DNA of 64,000 nt from Acidobacteriota bacterium. Lineage in GTDB: Bacteria > Acidobacteriota > Thermoanaerobaculia > UBA5066. The stretch's first letter is position 1. The number at the start of each line of letters is the position of its first letter. The stretch covers positions 1 through 64,000 of the forward strand of contig RHKY01000007.1 of NCBI GenBank assembly GCA_008363385.1, read 5' to 3'. Under the pieces are notes generated by a model that did not search any database, had not been told where the DNA came from, and was given only the letters and a program-made list of their open reading frames with translations. Below, one piece after another: positions 53,101 through 61,916 of the stretch. Position numbers and translations under genes: made by a program.

Positions 53101-53759
53101 GCCACCCGGACCAGTTCCTCGACCAGCTCGCGCGGGTAGACCCGTCCGGTGGGGTTGTGGGGATTGTTGAGGATCACCGAGGAGACCCCGCCGCGGGAGA
53201 GGATCCGCTCGAGCTCCTCGGGGTCCGGCAGGAACCCGGGGGCCGAGGTCGGCAGCTCGACGACCCGCTTCCCGGCGCGCTCGACGAACCAGTCGTACTC
53301 CCAGCTCGGCCGCGGCACCACGACGCCGGAGCCGTCGGCCCCGAGCACCTCCAGGACGAAGGCCAGCCCGCCGCGCGTCCCGGGCGTGAAGAGGACCTCG
53401 TCGGGGAGGAACCGGACGGGGGACGTCGGGTAGTCGAGGAGGCCGTCCCGGTTGAAGAACTCCGCGACCTCGCCCCTCACGTCCATCCGCCCCACCGCCG
53501 GCCCGTAGCTGTGGACGGTGTTCCGGGTGAGCCGCTGCGCCGCCCGGACGACCTCCGGGTGCGGCGCGAAGTCGGCGTTCTTGTAGTCGCCCTGGGTCAG
53601 GTCGAGGGCCCCCTCCTGCTGGACGCGTCGGGAGAAGAGCCTCACGAACGGCTCCGGGGTCTTCACCGCCCGTTCCGAGAGGCTCGGGGCGGGCGCCGGG
53701 CGGCGGGAGGGCTTCTGGGAGGGCTTGGCGGTCTTCGCGGTCTTCTCGGGGCTGCTCAC
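50148..53759 (-). CDS. Fusion of a PLP aminotransferase (class I/II) and an archaeal-type PEP carboxylase-like domain
   Basis: A single 1203-residue frame; GTG at 53759 with AGGAG six bases before it. Residues about 30-450 are a fold-type I aminotransferase: NNPHNPTG (about 200), YDSVYQRLDY, PLP-lysine in TLSGLSKMDMFGAS (about 262) and the substrate-binding Arg segment TWQRLSYGSKD. After an Ala/Pro linker, residues about 500-1200 match archaeal-type phosphoenolpyruvate carboxylase motifs: RLTGTKHPDSTTH (compare MSTQHPD), LLDFEGR, RVPNPF, VRLFVAMSDTAEQSGK (compare the SD-x-A motif), IGAGRAGFRGGFDP and MQGIRAD. If both parts act, PEP plus bicarbonate gives oxaloacetate, which is transaminated to aspartate. 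PEPC assignment is by motif memory, not alignment. Confidence 0.75.
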   Translation of the reverse strand: MSSPEKTAKTAKPSQKPSRRPAPAPSLSERAVKTPEPFVRLFSRRVQQEGALDLTQGDYKNADFAPHPEVVRAAQRLTRNTVHSYGPAVGRMDVRGEVAEFFNRDGLLDYPTSPVRFLPDEVLFTPGTRGGLAFVLEVLGADGSGVVVPRPSWEYDWFVERAGKRVVELPTSAPGFLPDPEELERILSRGGVSSVILNNPHNPTGRVYPRELVEELVRVAVRHRVYVLYDSVYQRLDYVGWFVNPAFADPEWRDWVVTLSGLSKMDMFGASTGARACWLVISDQVRSEGVRAREVLANLSAWLVATPSTLAQDWALAALQSPLAAIRRPSPYMRERRDFMVAAADELAPLGVERTDFGGTFYAPLAFPGLVGEPFDRLRNGVHEKAVVEDSVDAFEYLLSGGVGGIPFVAFAGSGAEASRWGTWQRLSYGSKDVKELAVFMDRVRARIAKQGRLGSSAPAPAPATTAEDAVWESVCTVTGYGALDGLDAASFAEARRRFLLSPRHEALRLTGTKHPDSTTHRAEQLARALAAAPGEAPDRARLALKHLEWNPLVAARAEYEETVRDLLGPCSEVLLDFEGRQISPDWLDLPERVVLALMRHGVVPGEHRHLLFRVPNPFIEPDEEKISKILASVARANALFHLACERVGFAPSQNALPELTVPQVNSVSEIGALVKVGTLYLQAVEGLFSGPGERLDAFLCARVGKARRAELVARLSKVRLVPLCENVGALAHLPDLLDAFYAALERGIGVAGLPTPASFRTRFDGSGPIVRLFVAMSDTAEQSGKIATDAAYTLAVSAREEAERRLAERAAAIGEPAPSVTFLIGAGRAGFRGGFDPAHPGVVAQFSRADGVTMQGIRADSPSEAERLAAAFREAVAARRPAPPLPPSDRDALHRLLEAGVKAHTETLLKIAPLVAPFGGLVPQTRVRIRTTGSVNYGRSIPTYPEEWGGGRGLPDNRDLRDAWPEGVTLPRAIVYNLGCTTLGLPAVTSDLSVLDRRAAVLLERHVPGYREIVASELPFFVREAVALVFGKKLAETTARRCLRSSAALWVDARPREELLAPTCLFAMQYLRYVAEDAESWDETKEHESLTTREEELIRETSSVVFAPLCAERPGDRWPLLQSFVDAEDAPRLLLARELTIEEKREFVDLRIEGWLRTLPDALSHDLRREWSRLRELTKDELTLDAIERLVALEKLRGGKGA

Positions 53760-53775
53760 GGGCTTCTCCTGGAGG

Positions 53776-53781
53776 ATTCTC
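53776..53781 (-). promoter_or_regulatory. Possible -10 box (GAGAAT) for the fusion gene
   Basis: GAGAATCC on the minus strand, 16 bases before the GTG. A second GAGAATCC on the same strand lies at 53874-53879. Both are in the 184-bp divergent gap. Confidence 0.3.
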
Positions 53782-53901
53782 CTCCCCGCCGGGAGGGCGG
53801 GCGCGTGATTCCGGGCGATGTCTCCTCGACGGGTCGCGGGATACTGCCCGAACGGCTCCACCGATTCCAGCGGATTCTCGCGACCCTCCGAGCCGCTCTC
53901 C

Positions 53902-53907
53902 GATACT
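53902..53907 (+). promoter_or_regulatory. Possible -10 box (GATACT) for the sortilin-like gene
   Basis: GATACT lies 36 bases before the ATG at 53944 and is followed by GGAGGGAGAAGC, which supplies a ribosome site. Confidence 0.3.
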
Positions 53908-53943
53908 CTTCCCCGGGGCCCGTCCGGGCCCGGAGGGAGAAGC

Positions 53944-56900
53944 ATGAGACGGATCGTGCCGTCGCTCGTAGCGCTCCTGGCGTCCGCCGTCCTCGTGGCG
54001 GCGCCCGCCAAGGAGGCGAAGAAGGGGGAGAAGGCCGAGACGAAGGAAGCGAAGAAGGAGCCCTTCTCCGCCGACACCTTCGCGGGGCTGTCGTTCCGGG
54101 GGCTGGGCCCGGCGTTCATGTCGGGCCGGATCGGCGACCTGGCCGTGGACGAGGCGCACCCGGGGACGTACTACGTCGCCGTCGCCTCGGGCGGCGTCTG
54201 GAAGACGACGAACTGGGGGACGACGTTCGAGCCGGTCTTCGACGAGGAGGGCTCGTACTCGATCGGCTGCGTCGCGCTCGACCCGAGGAACCCGCTCACG
54301 GTCTGGGTCGGGACGGGCGAGAACAACTCCCAGCGGAGCGTCGGGTACGGCGACGGCGTCTACCGCTCGCTCGACGGCGGCAAGAGCTGGGAGAACATGG
54401 GGCTGAAGGCCTCCGAGCACGTCGGGAAGATCCTCGTCGACCCGCGCGATTCGAAGGTCGTCTGGGTCGCCGCGCAGGGACCGCTCTGGAAGCCGGGCGG
54501 GGACCGAGGCCTCTTCAAGTCGACCGACGGCGGGAAGAGCTGGAAGGCGTCCCTCACGATCTCCGAGAACACGGGCGTCTCGGACCTCTGGATGGACCCG
54601 CGCGACCCGGACGTCCTCTACGCCACGGCCTACCAGCGCCGCCGGCACGTCTGGACGCTGATCGACGGCGGGCCCGAGTCCGGGATCCACAAGACGACCG
54701 ACGGCGGGGCGACATGGAAGAAGCTCGAGAAGGGGCTCCCGAAGGGGGACGTCGGGCGGATCGGCCTGGCCGTCTCGCCGGCCGACCCCGACACGGTCTA
54801 CGCCATCGTCGAGGCGGCACGGAAGGCGGGGGGCGTTTACCGCTCCACCGACGCCGGCGGGACGTGGGAGAAGCGGGACGACTACGTCTCGCAGAGCCCG
54901 CAGTACTACAACGAGCTCGTCCCCGACCCGAAGCGCGCCGAGCGGGTCTACTCGATGGACACCTGGCTCCACGTCACCGAGGACGGGGGGAAGAGCTGGA
55001 AGAAGGTCGGCGAGAAGACGAAGCACGTCGACAACCACGCGATGTGGATCGAGCCCTCGAACACCGACCACGTCCTGGTCGGGTGCGACGGCGGGATCTA
55101 CGAGTCGTGGGACCGCGGGGCGACGTGGGACTACAAGGCCAACCTCCCCGTCACGCAGTTCTACCGGGTGGCCGTCGACGAGTCGAAGCCGTTCTACCTC
55201 GTCTACGGCGGCACGCAGGACAACAACACGCACGGAGGCCCGTCGCGGACCACCTCGGCGAGCGGGATCCTGAACTCCGACTGGTTCACGACGACGGGCG
55301 GGGACGGCTTCGTCACGCGCGTCGACCCGACGGACCCCGACGTCCTCTACTCCGAGTCGCAGCACGGCGTCCTCGTCCGGTTCGACCGGAAGACGGGCGA
55401 GGAGATCCTGATCCAGCCGCAGGCGGCCCCCGGCGAGGCGCCGCTGAAGTGGAACTGGGACTCGCCGCTCGTCATCAGCCCCCACTCGCACACGCGGCTC
55501 TACTTCGCCGCGCAGCGGCTCTTCGTGAGCGACGACCGGGGCGACAGCTGGACCGCGGTCAGCCCCGACCTGACGCGCCAGGTGGACCGGAACAAGCTGA
55601 AGGTGATGGGGCGCGTCTGGGGCCCGGACACGGTCGCCAAGAACGCCTCGACGAGCTTCTACGGGAACATCGTCTCGCTCTCCGAGTCGCCGAAGCAGGA
55701 GGGGCTCCTGTACGTCGGGACCGACGACGGCCTCGTGCAGGTCTCCGAGGACGGCGGGAAGGCGTGGCGGAAGCAGGAGACCTTCCCCGGTGTCCCGGAC
55801 ATGAGCTACGTCTCGGACCTCGAGGCCTCGCTCCACGACGCGGGCGTCGTCTACGCCGCCTTCGACAACCACAAGATGGGCGACTTCAAGCCGTACCTGC
55901 TCCGGAGCGCGGACCGCGGCAAGAGCTGGGCCTCGATCGCGGGGGACCTCCCCGAGCGCGGGACGGTCTACTCGGTGGCCGAGGACCACGCGAATCCCTC
56001 GCTCCTCTTCGCCGGGACGGAGTTCGGCGTCTACTTCACGAACGACGGCGGGAAGAAGTGGGTTCGGCTCAAGGGCGGGATCCCGACGATCGCCGTCCGC
56101 GACATCCAGGTGCAGCGGCGCGAGAGCGACCTCGTCCTCGCCACGTTCGGGCGCGGCTTCTACGTCCTGGACGACTACTCGCCGCTCCGGACCGCGACGC
56201 CCGCGCTCCTGGAGAAGGAGGCCGAGCTCTTCGCCGTCAAGCCGGCCTGGATGTTCATCCCGCGCCAGCCGCTGGGCGGGCGCGGGAAGGCCACGCAGGG
56301 CGACTCGCTCTACATGGCCGAGAACCCGCCGTTCGGGGCCGTCTTCACGTACTACCTGAAGGACGACCTGAAGACGCGCGCCAAGGCCCGCGAGGAGGCC
56401 GAGAAGGAGAAGTTCAAGAAGGGGGAGGACGTCTTCTACCCGTCCTGGGAGGAGCTGACGGCCGAGGCCCGCGAGGAGGAGCCGGCCCTCGTCCTGACCG
56501 TCACCGACGAGGCGGGAGAGGTGGTGAGGCGCGTCACGGCTCCCGGGAAGAAGGGATTCGCGCGCGTGGCCTGGGACCTGCGCTACCCGCCCGTCATCCC
56601 CACCAGCCTGAAGAAGGACGAGGACCGCGACCCGTGGGACCCCGAGCCGGCCGGTCCCCTCGCCATGCCGGGCACGTACAGGGTGTCGATGGCGAAGAGG
56701 GTGGACGGGAAGCTGACCCCGCTCGGCGAGCCGCAGGCGTTCACCGCGCAGGTCCTCGGGACGGCGAGCCTCCCGCCCGCCGACCGGAAGGACCTCCTCG
56801 CCTTCCAGCAGAAGACCGCGCGGCTCCACCGGGCCGTCCTCGGCGCGAGGCGGTCGCTGAAGGAGGCCCAGGACCGCGTCGCCCACCTGAAGAAGGCGCT

Positions 56901-57258
56901 CGACGACACGCCGAAGGCCGACCCGGCCCTCTTCGACGATGTGCGGGCCCTCGGGAAGAAGGCCGCCGACCTCGACCTCGCCCTGAACGGCGACAAGGTG
57001 CGCGAGAGGTACAACGAGCCCGCGCCCTCGTCGATCTCCGACCGTGTCCAGTGGATCGTCTACGGCCACTGGACGGCGACCTCCGCCCCGACGAAGACGT
57101 TCCGGAACGAGTACGACCACGCGGCGGCGGCGTTCGCGGACTTCCTGCCGAAGCTGACCGACCTCGTCGAGAAGGACCTCGCGGCGCTGGAGGCGAAGGC
57201 CGAGAAGGCCGGAGCCCCCTGGACCCCCGGCCGCGTCCCGCGCTGGACGAAGGAGTAG
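53944..57258 (+). CDS. Secreted VPS10/sortilin-like BNR-repeat protein
   Basis: 1104 residues with a signal peptide (LVALLASAVLVAAPAKE) and a Lys/Glu-rich linker. The main part is a multi-bladed propeller of Asp-box repeats: VYRSLDGGKSWENMG, LFKSTDGGKSWKAS, IHKTTDGGATWKKLE, VYRSTDAGGTWEKRD, LHVTEDGGKSWKKVG, VSDDRGDSWTAVS and LRSADRGKSWASIA. After about residue 740 comes a beta-rich domain with TFGRGFYVLDDYSPLR and ARVAWDLRYPPVIP, then a helical C-terminus. Relatives are annotated as glycosyl hydrolases or sortilin-like proteins, but Asp boxes alone do not show glycosidase activity. It is common in Acidobacteria and Bacteroidetes. Followed by a hairpin at 57270-57295. Confidence 0.9.
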   Translation: MRRIVPSLVALLASAVLVAAPAKEAKKGEKAETKEAKKEPFSADTFAGLSFRGLGPAFMSGRIGDLAVDEAHPGTYYVAVASGGVWKTTNWGTTFEPVFDEEGSYSIGCVALDPRNPLTVWVGTGENNSQRSVGYGDGVYRSLDGGKSWENMGLKASEHVGKILVDPRDSKVVWVAAQGPLWKPGGDRGLFKSTDGGKSWKASLTISENTGVSDLWMDPRDPDVLYATAYQRRRHVWTLIDGGPESGIHKTTDGGATWKKLEKGLPKGDVGRIGLAVSPADPDTVYAIVEAARKAGGVYRSTDAGGTWEKRDDYVSQSPQYYNELVPDPKRAERVYSMDTWLHVTEDGGKSWKKVGEKTKHVDNHAMWIEPSNTDHVLVGCDGGIYESWDRGATWDYKANLPVTQFYRVAVDESKPFYLVYGGTQDNNTHGGPSRTTSASGILNSDWFTTTGGDGFVTRVDPTDPDVLYSESQHGVLVRFDRKTGEEILIQPQAAPGEAPLKWNWDSPLVISPHSHTRLYFAAQRLFVSDDRGDSWTAVSPDLTRQVDRNKLKVMGRVWGPDTVAKNASTSFYGNIVSLSESPKQEGLLYVGTDDGLVQVSEDGGKAWRKQETFPGVPDMSYVSDLEASLHDAGVVYAAFDNHKMGDFKPYLLRSADRGKSWASIAGDLPERGTVYSVAEDHANPSLLFAGTEFGVYFTNDGGKKWVRLKGGIPTIAVRDIQVQRRESDLVLATFGRGFYVLDDYSPLRTATPALLEKEAELFAVKPAWMFIPRQPLGGRGKATQGDSLYMAENPPFGAVFTYYLKDDLKTRAKAREEAEKEKFKKGEDVFYPSWEELTAEAREEEPALVLTVTDEAGEVVRRVTAPGKKGFARVAWDLRYPPVIPTSLKKDEDRDPWDPEPAGPLAMPGTYRVSMAKRVDGKLTPLGEPQAFTAQVLGTASLPPADRKDLLAFQQKTARLHRAVLGARRSLKEAQDRVAHLKKALDDTPKADPALFDDVRALGKKAADLDLALNGDKVRERYNEPAPSSISDRVQWIVYGHWTATSAPTKTFRNEYDHAAAAFADFLPKLTDLVEKDLAALEAKAEKAGAPWTPGRVPRWTKE

Positions 57259-57269
57259 AACCCAAGAGA

Positions 57270-57295
57270 CCCGCCGGGACGAGAGTTCCGGCGGG
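57270..57295 (+). terminator. 8-bp GC hairpin after the sortilin-like gene
   Basis: CCCGCCGG pairs with CCGGCGGG around a 10-base loop, 12 bases past the stop. No T tract. Confidence 0.45.
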
Positions 57296-57350
57296 CCTCA
57301 GCCGCTCCGGCGGCCAGGACGGCTCGAAGCGAAAGATCCCGACCCTGGCA

Positions 57351-57356
57351 TACACT
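57351..57356 (+). promoter_or_regulatory. Possible -10 box (TACACT) for the subtilase gene
   Basis: TACACT lies 34 bases before the ATG at 57391, with AAGGAGG between it and the start. Confidence 0.35.
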
Positions 57357-57390
57357 TCCGATCGAGCGTTTGCGCTCCAAGGAGGTGCGG

Positions 57391-60196
57391 ATGAGTCGAA
57401 AACGGATCCCCCGGATGGGGACGGTCCTCCTGGCCGCCGGCCTCGGGCTGGCGGTCTCTCCGGTTCAGGGCGCCACCTGGGCCGTGCGGGCCCGTGCCGG
57501 TGTCTCAGGGGGGGGGGGTGGACGCCCTCCTCGCCGCTGAGGCGGTGACCCCCCGCTGGTGCGACGTCCACCGGTGCGTCGTCCCGGCCGATTCCGAGGC
57601 CATCCTCTCCCGCCTGAGGTCCCTGGAAGCTCGAGGCCTCGTCCGGCTCGAGGAGCTGCGTGACGCCCGCAAGCTCTTCTTCGCCAACGCGGTCTGGGAC
57701 GCCGACCTCCGGTCGTTCGACCGGGTCTTCCCGGGCAGGACGGAGCTGGACCCGGAGAACCCGAACGGCCTCTTCTGCCTCGTCCTGAAGAGCTACGCCG
57801 GCCAGGCGTGGATCGAGGAGATGGAGGCCGCTGGGCTCGTCCCGATCGACGCGCTCTTCGACATGGGGTACCTCGTCTACGGCGGCCGGACGGCGGCGGA
57901 GGCCTTCGCGAGCGGCCGCCCCTGGGTCTATCGGCTTCTCGAGTTGCCGGCCGGCCTGAAGCGGATCGGTCTGCCCGAGGGGGCGATCCCGCCCGGGACG
58001 CCGCCGACCGCCCACGTGGTGGCCGTCGTCGACAAGCCCGGGCTTCCGGCGAAGGCTCGGCTCGAGGCGATCGCGACAGCGCGGGGCACCCGGCTCATCG
58101 AGTCGTACCGTGCCTCGAACCTCGTGGCCTACTCGGTGCCGCTCCTGACGGCGGAGGCCCGGGAGATGAGTCGGATGGCCGACGTCTTCAGCGTGTCGCG
58201 GGCAGGGGAAGGGGAGCCGGCCGACGAGCGGAGCAACCGGATCGTCTCGGGCCTCTACCAGCAGCCCGGGACGTCCTGGCCGGCCGTGGCGTCCGGCTCC
58301 TATCCGACGCAATTCCCGCCGTTCCCGGACAACCCGGTGGGCGGGCCATACCACTGGGACCAGTACCTGGCGTCGCTCAACCTCGGGACCCAGCTCGCGA
58401 ACCAGGTCGTCGGGATCCTCGACACGGGGATCTACGACGGGCTGAAGACGAGTTCGGGCGCCGACACCTGTCCGCCGTTCCTGAGGGAGACGCCGACAAG
58501 CGAGTGCAGGCTGTTCTTCACGACGGATATCACCACCTCGTTCACGACCCACAAGGAGGCGAACGACAACTCCAACCACGGGACAGTCGTGGCTTCACTT
58601 CTGGCCGGTTACGCGTCTTCCGAGAGCCCTCACCGCGACGCCGGCCGCTTCTCGTTCGCGCAAGGTGTGGCGCCGGGGTCCCGAATCGCGCTCAGTCGGA
58701 TGCTCGCGAGGTGTCAATCCGATCCCCCCAACTACTATTCCTACCTGCCTGACGGCGAGCCTCTGACGGAAGAACTCACCAAGTCGCTGCGATACTCCTA
58801 TGTCGAGCTGACGAGCACGGCCACTCTGCCGGAACGTTCAGGGAATCCGGCCGCTCGCGTCTTCAACCTCAGCCTGAGCGACAATGACGCGGGCCGCGAT
58901 TACGACACCTCCGCAATCCTGCTGGACCAGGTGACTCGGCGGGCAGACGCGGCCTGCTTCGAATTCCAGACGCCGTACGGTCGGAAGTGCGGAGCTACGA
59001 TGACTGCCACGACGAACGTCATCGCGGCCGGCAACTGCTTCGACGAGCCCACATGTGGCGTCGTCCTTACACCCGGTGTGGCCAAGAACGTCATCACCGT
59101 CGGTGCTACCGAGACTTGGAGCCCCTTCGACTGCACCCCAAACGGGTGCTACGTCGACCTCGGGCGAAACAACGTCCCGAGGGTGGTCGCCGCCTACAGC
59201 CGCATCGGCTATCCATACGACAGGCTGAAGCCGGATCTCGTCGCGCCGGGTCAGCGGGCCTACGGCATCCGCTCTCAGCCGACGGGGCCTACACCTTGCG
59301 ACCAATGCGTGTTGCCGCTGGGACCGAACGAGTTCGACTTCGTCGATCTCGACTCCTGTCCCGAGGTCGGGGCGCCAGGCCTCGGCCAGTACATCTGGGA
59401 GAGCGGGACCAGCTTCGCCACGCCCATCGTCACCGGAGTCGCGACCCTTTCGCGGGCCTGGCTGGCACGGGACTTCGGCAGGACCGATCCCTCCCCGGCA
59501 CTGGTCAAGGCCCTCCTGATCGCCACCGCGAAGAACCTCGTCGCTTCTCGCACGGGACTGCCCGGAGACCCCAACCGCCTTTGCTGCGACCAGCCGAACG
59601 GGACGGGGACCTGCTGGCCCTGCCGGGACATGAAGCCAGCCCCGGACCAGCTTCAGGGTTGGGGCGGGGTCGCTCTGGACCGGCTCTTCCTCCCCACGAC
59701 GAACTACTACCTCTTGGACCAGGCGTACGTCTTCAACGACGCCATGGGGACGCCGCCGTGGGTCAAGGTCGTCTACCCGAACGACCGTTCCCGACAGCTG
59801 TCTGTGGCCCTCGTCTGGACGGACAAGTTCAGCCACATGCTCAGCGGCGTGTGGCAGAACCTGATGAACGACCTGGACCTGAGCATCGAGGCGCTGGACG
59901 TATCGGGAGCGACGCTGTGGAGCTACTACGGGAACCGGTACTACGACGACCGCGAGTCACCGAGCCGGGACGGCTTCTCCCTGACGATTCCCCCCGCAGC
60001 GGTCGTCTATGACCGCAAGAACAACGTCGAGCGGATCGACATCCGGGCGTCGGAGCTGACGAACGTCGCCAGCCTCCGGATCACGGTGACCCCCTTCGTG
60101 CTTCGAGCAGGCCACCTGTGCATCGTCGAGTCGCCCTGCCGGACCGGCACCCAGGACTTCGCCCTCGTCGTGGAGAACGGCCGTGAGAACCCGTGA
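57391..60196 (+). CDS. Secreted subtilisin-like serine protease, frame-broken at a poly-G run
   Basis: The ATG at 57391 has a perfect AAGGAGG and codes a signal peptide (MSRKRIPRMGTVLLAAGLGL...VQGA). The frame then enters 11 G's (57508-57518) and as read here ends soon after. The catalytic body is in the next frame, open from before 57494 to 60196. Ten or 13 G's would join them (VSGGG-VDALLAAEA). The body is an S8 protease with Asp in VVGILDTGIYDG, His in NSNHGTVVASLLAG and Ser in ESGTSFATPIVTG, after a long prodomain. Many Cys pairs suggest an extracellular, disulfide-stabilised enzyme. The catalytic half is less GC-rich than its N-terminal part. It may be phase-variable, a sequencing error or a true mutation. 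Confidence 0.8.
57508..57518 (+). repeat. Poly-G tract of 11 inside the subtilase signal region
   Basis: Eleven consecutive G's followed by TGGAC. The count sets the reading frame: 11 is off, 10 or 13 is on. It is the longest mononucleotide run I noticed in the window. Confidence 0.8.
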
Positions 60197-61124
60197 CCGC
60201 TCCTCCGCTGGTGTCATACGTCCGTGGTTGCGCGCCGTCAGCTTCGCGTTGATCGCGGCCGCGCTTCTGGCGGCTCATCCCCCAGCGGCTGGGCAGGAGG
60301 TCACGACCTACTACCCCACATTCGGCGCTGAGACACCGAATTCGCCCGGGACGGACTCGGGCGGGCACGTCTTTGCTGAGTACTGGGAGTCAACCTGCGG
60401 CCTCTTCAATCTCTCCAGCACACCGGAAACCGTGACCGCAGATGAGGTGCTCGGAGACCGGCTCGCTCCCGGTACGTGCGGGTTCACATACACATACCGC
60501 CCGGGAGAAGGCGGATTCGCACCCTGCGCCTTCTTCGGTCTGCCGAATTTCGTCCGGCTCCGCCACAGCCCGAAGATCACGGTAGATGCGCAGCTCATCA
60601 GATACCGCGTGGCGTGCTGGGGCACTAGTAGGTATGCCGGGCTTCCGCAGGGGTACACGAGTCTCCCGACGTACGGGCGTCTCTTCCAGGCAGGAGAGCG
60701 GACCACGGCCGGGCCCGTCGAGCTGAGAACCCAGGCGTTCCAATCGGACTGCGCGACTCCGAATCAGGTCTACAACCGCCGCATCAACGTGACGCTGGCG
60801 AACTACGGCCACGTCCCGGCGACGTTCACGATAGTGGCCTATCCGTTCCGCCGGTTTGACGGGCCATACGAGCCCGTCTGGTCGGAGAACGTCGTGGTCG
60901 ACGCCAGGAGCGTGCGTCAGGTGAACGACGTTCAGATCCCAAGGACGATCAACGACTACGACGTCAACCGCAAGATTGGCTCCATGTCCGTCTGGCTGAC
61001 GATCACGTCGGACCAGCCGTACCTCGGGTACGTCAGCTCGGTGTTCGAGGGGGGCGAGCCGGGCTCGCTCCCGTTCCAGGTCTTCCCGCTTCGTGGCGCC
61101 GAGACGGCGGCGTCATCCCCGTAG
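60183..61124 (+). CDS. Secreted protein of unknown function, paired with the subtilase
   Basis: 313 residues. The GTG start lies inside the end of the subtilase gene (14-base overlap), so the two are co-transcribed. The signal peptide (AVSFALIAAALLAAHPPAAG) precedes a beta-rich chain with STCGLFNLSSTPETVTADEV, PNFVRLRHSPKITVDAQLIR, RINVTLANYGHVPATFTIVA and SMSVWLTITSDQPYLGYVSS; six Cys. The two beta halves look like sandwich domains. I recognise no family. Codon use is clearly less GC-biased than most genes here. Coupling to the protease suggests it is a substrate, chaperone or partner. Confidence 0.75.
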   Translation: MRTRDRSSAGVIRPWLRAVSFALIAAALLAAHPPAAGQEVTTYYPTFGAETPNSPGTDSGGHVFAEYWESTCGLFNLSSTPETVTADEVLGDRLAPGTCGFTYTYRPGEGGFAPCAFFGLPNFVRLRHSPKITVDAQLIRYRVACWGTSRYAGLPQGYTSLPTYGRLFQAGERTTAGPVELRTQAFQSDCATPNQVYNRRINVTLANYGHVPATFTIVAYPFRRFDGPYEPVWSENVVVDARSVRQVNDVQIPRTINDYDVNRKIGSMSVWLTITSDQPYLGYVSSVFEGGEPGSLPFQVFPLRGAETAASSP

Positions 61125-61185
61125 GCATTCCAGGAGGAGGCGGGCGCCGAGCCCGCCTCCTCCGTCCCGCGGTTCTCGGCAGGCA

Positions 61186-61884
61186 TCAGTCTTCCGGTCG
61201 TCGCCTGAGGGCGCTGAGCGCCCCGAGGGCGAGCCCGACCTCGCGCGACGTGGGACGCGAGCGGCGGAGCAGCGCCGCAAGCTCGGCGACGGCGGTCCCG
61301 TTCGACTCGACGAAACCCGCGGCGGCCAGTTCCGATGCGAGCGTCGCGACGAGCCGGGTGACCTCGGCGGCGGAGGCTCTCTCCTCCTGCGTGGCGCCTC
61401 CGGGCGCGGCCCGGCCCGCCACGAGGAGGGCCAGCGCCGCGGCGGCGGCCTGGGGAAGCGCGAGCGTCGGGAAGTCGGACCGCGTCGGGAGCGTCAGGCG
61501 GGAGCCGCACCGGACCAGCTCCTCGCGCGTGAGCCCCCCGCGCTCGGGCCCCAGGACGAGCGCCACGCGCCGCCCGGCGCCGGCCTCGCGCCGTACCGCG
61601 GCGACGGTGGTCCTCGCGGGGAGACCGCGTTCGCGGCGCCCCCGGAGCGAGGTCAGCGCGACGAGGAGGTCGTGACCGGTCTCGACCGCTTCCAGTCCTT
61701 CGACGACGGGGGCCGCCGCCAGCAGCTCGTCCGCCCCCGAGGCGAACGCGCTGGCGTCGGGGTGGGCCCGGTCGGCCACCGGAGCGACGAGGACGAGCCC
61801 CGCCCCGAGGGCCCGCGCGGTCCGCGCGCAGGAGCCGAGGTTCCCGTGGCTGTGCGTCCGGACGAGGACGAGGGTCACCGGCAC
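61186..61884 (-). CDS. SPOUT RNA methyltransferase (TrmJ/SpoU type)
   Basis: 232 residues. The SPOUT knot motifs are clear: N-terminal LVLVRTHSHGNLGSCARTAR, then VALVLGPERGGLTREELVRC and TLPTRSDFPTLALPQAAAAA, the last replacing the usual NPEYSSLNLAMAV. These bind S-adenosylmethionine, and the family methylates the 2'-O of tRNA position 32 or rRNA. The C-terminal helical tail (about 160-232) resembles the TrmJ extension. Family confident; exact target not. Confidence 0.8.
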   Translation of the reverse strand: MPVTLVLVRTHSHGNLGSCARTARALGAGLVLVAPVADRAHPDASAFASGADELLAAAPVVEGLEAVETGHDLLVALTSLRGRRERGLPARTTVAAVRREAGAGRRVALVLGPERGGLTREELVRCGSRLTLPTRSDFPTLALPQAAAAALALLVAGRAAPGGATQEERASAAEVTRLVATLASELAAAGFVESNGTAVAELAALLRRSRPTSREVGLALGALSALRRRPED

Positions 61885-61904
61885 GCCCCGATCATCTCCC
61901 GGGC

Positions 61905-61910
61905 GAGAAT
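61905..61910 (+). promoter_or_regulatory. Possible -10 box (GAGAAT) six bases from an ATG
   Basis: GAGAAT ends six bases before the ATG at 61917 and no Shine-Dalgarno is present, as expected for a leaderless message. Confidence 0.35.
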
Positions 61911-61916
61911 CCGGGT

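Noticed and set aside
57391-57540. Subtilase starting at the internal ATG near 57494 as a cytoplasmic protein
   Set aside because: The upstream frame encodes a good signal peptide with a perfect ribosome site, and the protein has many Cys and an extracellular fold, so an exported form is far more likely.
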